The notes: a model not told the origin generated them from the sequence alone. A stretch of 64,000 bases of DNA from Musa acuminata AAA Group (GCF_036884655.1 NC_088340.1:30876001-30940000), one strand, 5' to 3'; numbered from the stretch's first letter, positions 10,218-21,297 are shown. Numbers and translations: made by a program.

Positions 10218-11099
10218 TATGGATCTATTTTTGAGGCACCCAAAAGCAAATGGGTTCCTAAAAATCATCCTTTCCTGTAAAGACATAAAAAATTATTATA
10301 AGCTGAAGCAAGAAATAATATCTTGCTTCTTGGATTCTCGATATTCATGACCCGAAGTCCAAAATGGAACTCGCGATGCTCTCTACCCCAAATAACAGAA
10401 GAGGATTAGAAAATTAAAATCACAAATATGATTTAAATACAATCCTATTTGATTTCTCCGAATTGGAAACTCATGATTCCCAATTCACATATCCTCTAGA
10501 TTTTCGAACCCATCAATTTTATCCGTTCGTAACTTTCGAATCCGATTCTGTATCATGAACTGACTAAGTTTGTCATGAACTTGCAAGGCTTACCAACTTG
10601 AACAATCTATCACAAACATGTGTACAACATTAAGAGTATGCATCTTGATCGTGCAAAAATTCTTATTCTTACGTAATTACGTAAGTGAAGTTGATTGCTC
10701 CACAAATAAAAGGTCAAAAACATTCAAGACTATGCTCACTGCCTGCAGTAGTTGAACCGCCCCAGCTGGAGGTAGCACCTCCAGCTGTCACGTGTTGCAA
10801 GCGGTTGCACCACCCCAGCCAGAGGTGCAACCGCCCGCAACTCTGCCCTTTTTAACCCAAGCTAGGGCCGGCGGTGAAACCGACCCCAACTCACTCCCTT
10901 CCTCTCTTTACTCTTCCAAAGCTCCTCCATCCCCATTTCTCCTCTCATAGCATCCCAAATACTCCTCATTTCGGAGCAAAACATCAACAATCCTTCCTTC
11001 TCTTGAAGATCTCACTAAGGTATTCTCTAAGAAGCCCTTAAATTCTGTTTTTGATTCATTTACTCTTGCTCATCACTATTCTTCTAAATAGCAGTAGTT
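10218..11099 (+). promoter_or_regulatory. Noncoding segment before the extra ORF; possible internal promoter/leader
   Basis: This occupies the place of pol. Up to about 10740 it is AT-rich and featureless. 10741-10880 is GC-rich and resembles the LTR promoter array (AAGCGGTTGCACC, AGAGGTGCAACCGCCC). It contains a perfect 10-bp inverted repeat, AGCTGGAGGT / ACCTCCAGCT, at 10764-10786. A pyrimidine-rich leader (10885-10940) and an intron-like block (11020-11094) follow. The same arrangement is at 15805-16741 in element A. A separate promoter for the extra ORF is inference. Confidence 0.5.
11020..11094 (+). other. Possible 75-nt intron upstream of the extra ORF (element B)
   Basis: AAG|GTATTC ... 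TTCTAAATAGCAG, with a T-rich interior, five bases before the ORF ATG at 11100. The counterpart at 16662-16736 has identical length and boundary dinucleotides. Splicing is not shown by the sequence alone. Confidence 0.4.
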
Positions 11100-12201
11100 A
11101 TGGGATCTAGAAGATCCTCAAGGGAAGAGGAGATTAGTGGAAGATTTTGATCTCACCCTTTTCGATTCAAAATACCATACTGAAAAGTTTTCCTCTTTCG
11201 AACTTAGGAGTGTCAATAAGGGAAAACATGTAGATTTAAATGAACTAAGAGACTTAGAGACAATCCAATGGTTTGCAAACTTAGATCTACTCCCTATTTT
11301 GCAAATTAATGAACCCACCTATCCAAGACTTGTTAGATTGTTTTGCAACAACATATAAATAGATGAAGAAGAAAGAATGTCTACCTATCTTTTAGGATAA
11401 CACATCTCCATTACAGATAAATTCATTTGCGACATGACAGGCATTCCCATAAAAAGTAGAGGACTTTACTTTAGAGGATCATGGGATGATGAAACTATTG
11501 GAACAACATATGTTGAAGCCTTAGGAACAATTTTCGCCAATCCCAATTTAGCATTTGTTCCTAAAAGTTGTGAACATCTACTGCCTCTAAACACTAAGGT
11601 ACTTCATCATATCCTAACTAGCATCATTCTCCCTAAACAATACCATCATGATGAAGTAAGCCAATTAGAATTAGGAACTATGTATTTGATCATGAAAGGA
11701 CATGACATCTGTCTTAGTTATCTTATCCAACAAAACATGTTAGAACTATCTAAGAAAGACATGATGCTCCCATATGGTGGTATAATCACTAGAATAATGA
11801 AAGCCTACAATATTCTAATACCACCGGAAGAAGAAGTAATAAAAGTAGATAGGTTTAGCATAATAAATAAAAATCTACTTCACCGATTAAGATGTTTTTA
11901 TAGAAACGGTAACTGGGTTAGAATGCCTAGAAGAACCGATCCCCCTCAACCTGAACCAGAACCGGAAACATCAGTCTTTAGGGGTACCCAATCTCCTCTG
12001 ATCTGTCCCTTTGAGGAAACACATCCATTTGAGCAAACTCATACATCATCTGTCAAAGATATTGGGATTCGGATGGACCGATTCGAACAAAGACAAGAAC
12101 GACTTGAACATCGACAAGATCAAATCCTATCTGAGCTGCAGCAAATTCATCGACAATTTGACTCTTTATTTAGGCACTTTAATTTTCCACCTCATGAATG
12201 A
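11100..12201 (+). pseudogene. Extra ORF of element B, env-position, plant-transposon-protein-like
   Basis: Homologous to 16742-17851 in element A. The conserved part (YPRLVRLF, SITDKFICDM, TGIPIKSRGLYF) resembles the 'putative plant transposon protein' family found as an additional ORF in plant LTR elements. Function is unknown. In Sireviruses the slot between pol and the 3' LTR is where an env-like gene occurs, but no signal peptide or membrane segment is evident here. The C-terminus is acidic/proline-rich and then heptad-rich (about 12070-12160), likely a coiled coil. Damage: an 8-bp deletion near 11127 shifts the start (A has ACAAAGGG there), and CAA-to-TAA stops occur at about 11356 and 11398. 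An open frame of 255 codons remains from 11434. Confidence 0.65.
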
Positions 12202-13686
12202 GCTTGTATGAACACAATCACCTGTTGTTATTGTAAACTCCTTATGTTACTCACCATGAAGGGCTTTGCCTTGATTCTTGATATGGTTACCTGATATATC
12301 TTTTTGAGCATATTTCTCATTGTTTATCTCAAATTTTACATTGAAACTAAATGTTTTGAAAACCTTGTGCCTTGATAAATATAATTTGAGAAAATGATAT
12401 ACCAATGCAGTTGATAAGTCATGACATTGCCATGATATTAACACTAAACATCAACTAGCTGATATTTTTACAAAACCTCTAAGTAAAGAGCAATTTGATT
12501 TCATAAGAAGAGAATTAGGAATGTTGATGTGTCCGAATACATAAACTAGTTAAAATTATTTTTTCGGACTTTATTGAATGATCAAATCACTTGATTACAT
12601 GCCTAAATAACATGTTGTAAATTATGTGTTGAATACAAAAATGTTTTGTCTTTATGATTGTATTTGAAAATCTGTAGCATAGTCGTGTCCGAATGCATGA
12701 AAGTGTTCATTTCATTTTTGGATTCGCTTAACAATTGGAATGCTAAAAATCGGATTTTCTCATACACTCTTATGAAAAATATTTTTCTGAAATGATTTGA
12801 TAAAATGGTTCCTGCTTATAAATTCCATCTTGAAATATGGATGATAGTATTTTTACTTGCAAAAAGCTATTTCACACACATATCTTGACTCAAAGTAAAC
12901 TCACAAATAGCTGGCTTTCCTCCTTCATGCAAAAAGATTATAACAAATAAAAAGGAAGAAGTATTCAAAGCAATCTACGTATCATGCCTTCCTTTATATG
13001 CCTGATTTCCTATCACTTACTATTGGAAAATAACATGAACCCAGTAAAGGCATGAACAATTATCGCACTTATGCTCAAAATTTGCTTATATTGTTCTCCT
13101 GGTATCACAACTACCATGCTTTTTGTTGATGACAAAGGGGGAGAAATATATGAATTGATGCTATAAATACTGATGCTATGATTATGCCATACTTGCATCA
13201 CCAAGAGATATATGAACAGATGTTATGATTAATTTACATTATACCTTGTTTGTATCGCGTCAAGATATCAAACAAAAAACTTGCATCGTAATTCTATGAG
13301 TTGATATCTTACCATGTGATGAAATGCAATACTTGCTAAAATATTTGGAATATGTACATCATGTAATGATATCAAAATCTTATTTTGCAGCTTTACATGT
13401 TGATATCTTACAATATGATGAATTGCTACTATTACCATCATTCAAACTTGTTATGAAAAATTTGAAAATGAATGTCAAGCCTTGACATCATCTTCAGAGA
13501 GATACATCATGATGGGAATCATGATGGGCGTATTGATAAGTTCAAATGATTCTAACTTATCAATATGTCTCTTGAATTCTTAGGTTTTGAATTCAAGAAT
13601 GACTTATCTCAAGTATGGCATATAGACAGGGGGAGTTAAGGTTAACTCCATTATCAATTGATTGTCATCATAAAAAAGGGGGAGAT
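12202..13686 (+). other. 3' noncoding region of element B with PPT-like motifs
   Basis: AT-rich, no coding frame. It holds an internal PPT-like motif (TTGTTGATGACAAAGGGGGAGAA near 13119-13145), and two copies of a roughly 110-bp block with inverted arms AAGATATCAA/TTGATATCTT (13262-13310, and an imperfect copy at 13367-13409). A second GGGGGAG run follows at about 13629-13635, and the terminal tract AAAAAAGGGGGAGAT lies at about 13671-13686. Confidence 0.75.
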
Positions 13687-15453
13687 TGTTGAATCTCGGA
13701 TTTTGATGATGAAGTCAATTATCATTTGTTATCTAATCTATATGCTGAGATAAGTGTGCAGGATTAACTACGATGAAAGTAAGACATGCAGTAGGAGTTG
13801 CGCCGGAGTCAAGACAATGATCATGTTGGGAGTTCGAGAGTTCGACGGAAGTTCGGACAGTCATCGGAGGTTCTGCGGGAACAAATCCGAGAAGTCCATA
13901 AGCTTGCCGAAGAAGCTCATTGGAACTCGCCAAGTGAATCGTCACAAGTCCAGGAGTTTGCCGGAAGTTCGCAGGAGCATCATCGAGGGTTCATCGGATG
14001 ATCGACGAAAGTTCACCGGAAGCTCGCCGGAAGAAGCGATTGACGCGTCGGAGCAAGTTGCAGTAAATGTCTTAGGGAATATCGTAGTTAGCACAATGAT
14101 TAAGTTGGAAATGGGAGGTGATCCCATTAACTTAATCTTGGGGCAATTGGGCCCCTGAAAAACCCAAATTGGGTCGAATGGATCAACCCATTCGGACCCT
14201 GATTTCTGCCAAGCGGTTGAACCGCCCAAGGCAGGAGGTTGCACCGCCTGGGCTCAGTCTCCGAGCGAAACTGGGAGGTGCAACCGCTCCAGCCAAGCGG
14301 TGGCACCGCCTGGGCTCAGTCTCCGAATGAGACTGGGTGGTGCAACCTCCCCTGACAGGAGGTGGCACCGCTTGAGCTCGGTCTTCGAGCTCTGCCAGGC
14401 GGTGCAACTGCCTCAGTCAGGAGGTGCAACCGCCTGAGCTCGGTCTTCGAGCTCTGGCAGGAGGTGCAACCGCCCTTGACAGGAGGTGGCACCGCCCAGA
14501 GGCTCAATCTTCGAGCTCTACCAGGCGGTGCAACCGCTCCAGTCAGGAGGTGCAACCGCCTAATCCCGGAATTCCGGGAATTGACAGTTTTGAGCTCCAA
14601 ATTTGAACTGGGTTGGGGCCTATAAATATCCCACCCATTCAGCACTGAAAGGGCATGAACTTACACCAAAATCTTGATCTTTTTATGTGATTTTTAGAGC
14701 TCAAAATTATTGTAAAGGCCAAAAGTTCTTCTCCCTCTTTTCTTCCAAGTTCTGAGTTATAAAGAGAGGAGAGAAAATTCTGTAAGGGTTGTCTCCTAAG
14801 TCCGTCAAAAGGAGTGAAACTGTAAAAGGGTGGTTGGCCTTCGCCTATTGAAGGAAGGCCTCTAGTTGACGTCGATGACCTCGTCGGTGGAGGAAGCCAA
14901 AAGTGGAGTAGGTCAAGATTGACCGAACCACTCTAAATCTCGGTTTGCATTTACTTTGAGCATCTTATCTTTACTGCAAACCTCCTCAATAGCTTACTGT
15001 CTTCTGTGTTTTTACGAACGTGTTTCAAAGTTCAGTGCTTTCCGAATCGGGGTTTAAGACGCAAATCAGTTTTATCATACGAATGTCGTATTTCAGTTTG
15101 CGCTTACGTTCTGATTTCCATTATAACTGCAAACTGCCTTTATATCTTTGCTTTAACTGCATCTCGCCTTATCTCAAGTTAAAGTGGTTTACGAATCAGC
15201 TTTTATACCGAAATCGCTTTTATCGTACAAACGTCGTATTTCAGTTTGCACTTATATTCTGATTTCCATCATAACTGCAAACTGCGTTCATATCTTTGCT
15301 GCATCTCTCCTAGTCAAAAGTTGAAGTGATTTACGAATCGGCTTTCTTACCAAAATCACTTCTATCGAACGAACGCAGTTTTCGATTTTAATCGCAGAAG
15401 GTTTTCCGCTGCACTAATGCACCCCCCCCCTCTTAGTGCTCTTGATCCTAATA
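13687..15453 (+). repeat. 3' LTR of element B
   Basis: TGTTGAATCTCGG...CTTGATCCTAATA, with the terminal CA mutated to TA. TATA box 14621-14628, palindrome array about 14210-14570, short poly-C at 15422-15430. Nearly identical to 1387-1852 plus 7342-8647. Confidence 0.93.
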
Positions 15454-15458
15454 TTAGG
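15454..15458. repeat. Right target-site duplication of element B (TTAGG)
   Basis: Matches 1382-1386. Element A gag resumes immediately after it (TTCTTGTATAAAATGCC, compare TCATGCATAAAATGCC at 9875). Confidence 0.9.
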
Positions 15459-15804
15459 TTCTTGTATAAAATGCCATGATCTAGAAAATATCCAAAAGGA
15501 AAACTTGCTACTTAAGGACACCTTGAAGAAATTCGAGGTTGGTAACAAGTCTTTGAACATGATCCTTACAAACAAGGGTCACGTTCCCAAAAGAAGTGGA
15601 ATCGGATTTGTGAGAAATCCTCACCAAAATCCAACCACCTTCAAAAAAGGCCCCATCCTACATGTTCAATACCAAAGCAAATGCAACTTTTGTTGCAAAC
15701 ATGGACATAAAACGTATTATTGTCCATTTAAGAAAATAAGTCCGAATAAATTAATTTGGATTCCTAAAGGAACCATGATAAACTCTATGCAACATAACAA
15801 ATAA
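15454..15804 (+). pseudogene. gag: gag C-terminal part of element A (second CCHC knuckle intact)
   Basis: Continues the gag split at 1386. It reads CHDLENIQKENLLLKDTLKKF (heptad-rich), then GHVPKRSGIGFV, and a complete knuckle CNFCCKHGHKTYYC, followed by ISPNKLIWIPKG and a stop at 15804. The open frame begins inside B's LTR tail at 15436, but those first codons are accidental. The C-terminal segment is better preserved than in element B. Confidence 0.85.
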
Positions 15805-16741
15805 TGTAGATCAGTTTTTGAGGCACCCAAAAGTAAATGGGTACCTAAAAATTATCTTTTCTTGTAGAGATGTAAACCATCCCAAGTTGGAAACTAGAAA
15901 TAATATCTTGCTCTTTGGATTCTCGATATTCATAACCCGAGATCCAAAAAGAACACACGATGCTCCCTAGCCTAAATAACAAAAAGAGGATTAGAAAATT
16001 AAAATTACAAGAGCAATATTTGATCCCTCAGAATTAGAAACCTATGATTCTATCTTTACATATCCTCTGGATTTCCGAACCCATCAAATTGACTTTCGTT
16101 ACTTTCAAATCCAACTACATCATGAACTTACGTCTTATAAGTAAAGTTTGTCATGGACTTGCAAAGCTTACCAACTTGGATAATCTGTCATAAACATGCG
16201 TACGACATTTGAAGTAGATTATGCACGTCACTAGATCTATTTTGATCGTGCAAAATTTCTCAAAATGAAAATTCTTACGCAATTACGTAAGTAAAGTTGA
16301 CTGCTCCACAAATAAAAATTCTTCTCAAGTCAAAAACATTCAAATCAGACCACACAGTAGTCAAAACGAATGCTCACTGCCTGCAGGCAGTGGCACCACC
16401 CTAGCTGGCGGTAGCATCGCCGGCTGTCATGGGTTGCAAGCGGTTGCACCGCCCCAACCAGCGGTGCAACCGCTCGTAATCATGCCCCCTTTTTAAACCA
16501 AACTAGGGCCGGCGGTGGAACCGTCCCCAACTCACTCCCTCCCCCTCTTTACTCTTCCAAAGCTTCTCCACCTCCATTTCTCCCCTCTTAGCATCCCAAA
16601 TACTCCTCATTTCGAAGCAAAAGATCAATAATCTCTCATTCTCTTGAAGATCTCACTTAAGGTATTCTTTAAGAAGCCTCTAAATTCTGTTTTTGATTCA
16701 TTTACTCTTGCTCATTACTATCCTCTTAAATAACAGTAGTT
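15805..16741 (+). promoter_or_regulatory. Noncoding segment before extra ORF of element A
   Basis: Parallel to 10218-11099. Palindrome-rich block at 16377-16510 with a hairpin at 16403-16425 (arms AGCTGGCGGT / ATCGCCGGCT). Pyrimidine-rich leader, and an intron-like block at 16662-16736 (GTATTC...TAACAG) just before ATG 16742. Otherwise AT-rich with no frame. Confidence 0.5.
16662..16736 (+). other. Possible 75-nt intron upstream of the extra ORF (element A)
   Basis: AAG|GTATTCTTT ... CTTAAATAACAG, T-rich. Same length and position relative to the ATG as 11020-11094. Confidence 0.4.
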
Positions 16742-17851
16742 ATGGGCCCTAGAAGATCCTCAAGGGACAAAGGGAAGAGGAGATTAGTGGAAGACTTTGA
16801 TCTTACCCTTTTCGATTCAAAATATCATGCTGAAAAATTTCCCTCTTTCGAATTTAGAAATGTCAATAAGGGAAAACATATAGATTTAGATGAACTAAGA
16901 GACTTAGAGACAATCCAATGGTTTGCAAACCTAGATCTACTCCCTATTTTACAAATAAGTGAACCCATCTATCCAAGACTTGTTAGACTGTTTTATAACA
17001 ATCTACAAGTAGATGAAGAAGAAAGAATGTCTACCTATCTCTTAGGACAACACATCTCCATTACGGATAAATTCATTTGCGACATGATAGGCATTCCCGT
17101 AAAAAATAGAGGACTTTATTTTAGAGGATCGTGGGACAATGAAACAGTTGGGACAACATATGTTAAAGCCTTAGGAACAATTTTCGGTAATCCCAACTTA
17201 GTGATAGTTCCTAAAAGCTGTGAATATCTACTACCACTAAACACTAAAGTACTTCATCATATCCTAACTAGCATCATTCTCCCTAAACAATGCCATCATG
17301 ATGAAGTAAGTCAAATGGAATTAGGAACTATGTATTGGATCATGAAAGGACATAACATTTGTTTTGGATACCTTATCCAACAAAATATGATAGAACTATC
17401 CAAGAGAGACATGATGCTTCCATATGGTGGTATAATTACTAGAATACTTAAAGCCTACGATATTCTAATCCCACCCGACGAAGAAGTGATGAAAGTAGAT
17501 AGGTTTAGCATAATAAACAAAAATCTACTTCATCGATTGAGATGTGTTTATAGAAACGGTAATTGGGTTAGAATGCCTAGAAGAACCGATCACCCTCAAC
17601 CTGAACCTGAACCCAAAACACCAGTCTTTAGGGGCACTCAATCTCCTCCGATCTGTCCCTTTGAGGAAACACATCCATTTGAGCAAGCTCATGCATCATC
17701 TATCGAAGACATTGGGATTTAGATGGACCGATTTGAACAAAGACAAGATCGGCTTGAACACCGGCAAAATCAAATCTTATCTGAACTACAGCAAATTCAT
17801 CGACAATTTGACTCTTTATTTAGGCACTTTAATTTTCCACCTCCTGAATAA
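16742..17851 (+). pseudogene. Extra ORF of element A, env-position, plant-transposon-protein-like
   Basis: The best-preserved copy: 326 open codons from ATG 16742, then one TAG at 17720-17722 (CGG in B), then 42 more codons in the same frame to TAA at 17851. The N-terminus is basic (MGPRRSSRDKGKRRL), which could suit nuclear import or nucleic-acid binding (inference). The core resembles the putative plant transposon protein family: EFRNVNKGKHIDL, LDLLPILQISEPIYPRLVRL, ISITDKFICDMIGIP, then MYWIMKGH and MMLPYGGIITRIL. After a P/E-rich linker the last about 40 codons form repeated EQRQDRLEHRQNQ heptads, a probable coiled coil, beyond the stop. No DDE or RT motif and no convincing transmembrane helix. 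Role unknown. Confidence 0.7.
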
Positions 17852-19372
17852 GCTTGTATATGTGAACACAATAACCTCTTGTTGTAACAATTATGTTGAT
17901 GTAAACTCTTTATATTACTCACCTTGATCACAATGCCTTGATGACTACTAATATTTGATACGGTTACTTGATGTATTAATTGGTGAGAATATGCAGGGTT
18001 ACGTTGCTCAATCTCGTTATCATTGTCGGATTTCATGTTGAAATTAAATGTTTCTATAATGCCAAAACCTTGTGTCTTGGTTTCCATGATAAATGTAAAA
18101 GTAATATAGCCATGAAGTTGATGTGCCATTTCCATGATGTTAATGTGACATAATATTATGTTGATGTATTACCATGATGTTGATGTATTGCCATGATGTT
18201 GATGTGTTTGAATGCATAAACTTGTTAAAATTATTCGGACTTTATTGATTGAATGATCAAATCACTTAATTGCCATTACATGCCTAAAATAATATGTTGA
18301 AAATTAATACAAAAATTTCCATAACAATGAGCATGTCTTCATGATTGTATAGTCTTGTCCGATTGCATGAAAGTGTTAAATTAAAATTTCAGTTCCAATC
18401 GGATTTCATGAATACATTATTCTCTTTCGGACTTTGATTCACGTCATTGATTTTTGACAAATAGAATCATCTAGCAAATGCATATCTTTTAGACTTATCA
18501 TGTGAAAAATATTCCCTTTGAGAAATAAATTTGATGATTCCTTCTTATAAACGGAAGATATTTTTTGCAAGGATTTGATTCACATAAATATTCTGATCCT
18601 TGTAAAGCATGCCTTAATATCCCATCGATTTGAACTACACAAATGGCTTTCCTCCTTCATGCAAAAAAGATAATAACAAATAAAAAGGAAGAAGTTTTCA
18701 CTCTATGTAAATAATCTCCATATCATGTTTTTCTTGAGATGTTTGTATCCTATAAATGACATGAACCTACTTATGGCATCGCACATATATTTAAAAGTTG
18801 TTTATATCATTCTCCTTTTTGTTGATGACAAAGGGGGAGAAGTATATGAATTGGTGCTAAAAATGCCATATTATGTTGAAAGAAGCAGATATATGATTAT
18901 TGATGCTATGATTATGCCATGTTTGCTATGATTGCCATATTTGCATCATGTTAAGATATCAAGAACTTGCATCATAATTTTACGTGTTGATATCTTACCA
19001 TGTGATAAAATGCTATGATTGCTAAAACACTTAAAATGTGTGCATTATGTTAAGATATCAAAATCTTACTTCAAAATTTTACATGTTGATATCTTACCAT
19101 ATGATGAATTGCTACCATGACCATCATTCACATTTGAAATTTGAAAATGGATGTCAAGCCTTGACATCATACATCATTTTCAGAGAGGTACATGATGATG
19201 GGAATCATGATGGGAGTATTGATAAGGTTAAATGATTTTAACTTATCAATATGTCTCTTGAATTCAAAGGCTTTGAATTCAAGAATGACTTATCTCAATT
19301 ATGACACATAGATAGGGAGAGTTAAGGTTAACTCTGTTATCAATTGATTATCATCATAGAAAAGGGGGAGAT
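17852..19372 (+). other. 3' noncoding region of element A
   Basis: AT-rich. Short ATGTTGATGT repeats occur near 18150-18210. Internal PPT-like motif at 18815-18842 (GTTGATGACAAAGGGGGAGAAG). Two diverged blocks have AAGATATCAA/TTGATATCTT arms (18953-18996 and about 19053-19100). The terminal AAAAGGGGGAGAT directly precedes the LTR. Confidence 0.75.
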
Positions 19373-20921
19373 TGCTGAATCTTGGATTTTGATGATGACG
19401 TCAAATGTCATTTGTTATCTAATCCATATGTTAAGATAAGTGTGTAGGATTAACTACAATAAAAGTAAGACATGCAGCAGGAGTTGCATCGGAGTCAAGA
19501 CTATGATCACGTTAGGAGTTCGAGAGCTCGACGGAAGTCCGGACGGTCGTCGGAGGTTCTGCGGGAACAAATCCGAGAAGTCCAGGAGCTTGCCAAAAGA
19601 AGCTAATCGGAACTCACCAAGTGGATCGTCGCAAGTCTAGGAGTTTGCTGGAAGTCCATCGGAGCATCGCCGGAGGTTCGTTGGATGTTCGCCGGAAGTT
19701 CGCCGGAAGCTCGCCGGAAGAAGCGATTGACGCACCAGAAGCAAGCTGTAGTAAATGTCTTAAGAAATTCGTAGTTAGCATGATGATTAAGTTAGAAATG
19801 GGGGTTAATCCCATTAACTTAATCTTGGGGCAATTGGGCCCTTGAAAGACCCAAATTGGGCCAAATGGATCAGCCCATTCGGACCCAGATTTCTTGGCCA
19901 GAGGTGGCACCGCCTGGGTCGGCGGTGGCATCGCCCAGGGCTCAGTCTACGAGCTCTGGCTGGGTGGTGCAACCGCCTCTGATAGAGGTGCAACCGCCTG
20001 AGCTCGGTCTTTGAGCTCTGGCAGGAGGTGCAACCGCCCCTAACAGTAGACAGTAGGTGTAACCGCCCGAGACAGGAGATGCAACCGCCCCTGACAGGAG
20101 GTGGCACCGCCCAGAGACTCAGTCTTCGAGCTCTGCCAGGCGGTGCAATCGCCCCAGTCAGGACCCCGGAATTTCAGAAATTGATAGTTTTGAGCTCGGA
20201 ATTCAAACTAAGTTGGAGCCTATAAATACCCCACCCTTTCAGCAATGAAAGGGCAACAAAAAAATACCGAAATCCTGATCTTATTATGTGATTTTTAGAG
20301 CTCAAAAGTGTTGTAAAGTTTAGAAGTTCTCCTCCCTCTTTTCTTCCAAGTTCTGATCTTTAAAGAGAGGAGAGAAAATTCTATAAGGGTTATCTCCTAA
20401 GCCCGTCAAAAGGAGAGAAAACTATAAAAGAGTGGTTGGCCTTCGCCTATTGAAGGAAGGTCTCTAGTGTACATCGGTGATCTCGTCGGTGGAGGAAGCC
20501 AGAAGTGGATGTAGGTCAAGATTGACCGAACCACTCTAAAATCGTAGTTCTCTCTGGTTTGTATTTACTTTGAGCATATTATCTTTACTGCAAACCTCCT
20601 CAATAGCTTACTGCCTTCTGTGCTTTTACGATCGTGTTTCAAAGTTCAGTATTTTTCGAATCGGTGTTTAGACGTAAATCAATTTTATCGTATGAACATC
20701 ATATTTCAGTTTGCGCTTACATTCTGATTTCCATCATAACTACAAACTGCCTTTATAGATTCACTTTAACTGCATCTTGCTTGATCACAAGTAAAAGTGA
20801 TTTACGAATCAGCTTTTCTACCGAAATCGCTCTTATCGTACGAACGCAGTTTTAATCGTCGAAAGTTTTCCGCTGCACTAATTCACCCCCCCCCCCCCTC
20901 TTAGTACTCTTGATCCTGACA
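19373..20921 (+). repeat. 3' LTR of element A
   Basis: Starts TGCTGAATCTTGG (second T of the consensus mutated) and ends CTTGATCCTGACA. TATA 20221-20228, palindrome array about 19890-20160, poly-C 20886-20898. It is 1,549 bp, shorter than B's LTR chiefly in the palindrome array, and clearly more diverged, which fits A being older than B. Confidence 0.9.
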
Positions 20922-21077
20922 CAGATGTCCCGAGAACTCCTCAAGACTTAGGCAATCCTAGCTAAGTTTGAGAAGTCGGCACAAGGGTGCATCGCGGCTT
21001 AGGCAACTCAAGCTAAGTTCGTGTCTTGGTCACAAGGGTACCTCACGACTTAGGCAATTCCAACTAAGTCCATGACA
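20922..21077 (+). repeat. Remnant end of gypsy X 5' LTR
   Basis: Sequence up to CATGACA just before a PBS. It has three diverged copies of a roughly 50-60 bp unit (GACTTAGGCAATTCCAACTAAGT type). Element A occupies its upstream side, so A probably inserted in this LTR; the matching duplication lies outside the window. Confidence 0.65.
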
Positions 21078-21080
21078 TTG

Positions 21081-21092
21081 TGGTATCAGAGC
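21081..21092 (+). other. Primer-binding site of gypsy X
   Basis: TGGTATCAGAGC three bases after the LTR end at 21077. Confidence 0.85.
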
Positions 21093-21297
21093 GGGCAAGC
21101 AATTCATGCAAGCAATGAAGGAACTTCACAATTTCGCCATAGCAAAGCATCGTGGTGAATCAAGCAAGGTGGGGTAAGCCGGACCTTTACCCTAAGCAAA
21201 CGCAGGTGGGCTGCAAGTGCAAACTCGCTCTCATATCATTGGAGCCGCTTTGGAGGATCATGACAACTAACATGATGAGCAAGAAATTGGCTACTCT

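Larger units (their letters stand above)
1387..15453 (+). mobile_element. Element B: Sirevirus-like retroelement, no pol, with extra ORF
   Basis: Complete by structure: 5' LTR (1387-1852 plus 7342-8647, split by gypsy Y3), tRNA-Met PBS (8650-8661), gag (8698-10217), noncoding segment, extra ORF (11100-12201), 3' noncoding region, polypurine tract (about 13671-13686), 3' LTR (13687-15453) and TTAGG duplications. LTR lengths are 1,772 and 1,767 bp once Y3 is removed. Without Y3 the element is about 8.6 kb. No pol domains are present, so mobility would need enzymes in trans. Gag and the extra ORF are both broken by stops and frameshifts, so this copy is dead as a protein source. Confidence 0.9.
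508..20921 (+). mobile_element. Element A: Sirevirus-like (Ty1/copia) retroelement, 5'-truncated, no pol
   Basis: The outer element is made of a gag fragment (508-1386), the rest of the gag region (15454-15804), a noncoding stretch, an extra ORF (16742-17851), a 3' noncoding region ending in a polypurine tract (about 19360-19372) and a 3' LTR (19373-20921). Element B sits inside the gag with a TTAGG duplication, and removing it rejoins the reading of gag. The 5' LTR, PBS and N-terminal half of gag are missing to the left. No protease, integrase, reverse transcriptase or RNase H sequence is visible between gag and the extra ORF, a gap of under 1 kb. Confidence 0.8.

Noticed and set aside
16742..17851. 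Calling the extra ORF a true envelope protein
   Set aside because: Position fits the Sirevirus env-like slot, but no signal peptide, fusion segment or membrane anchor is visible, and the core looks like the plant transposon protein family.
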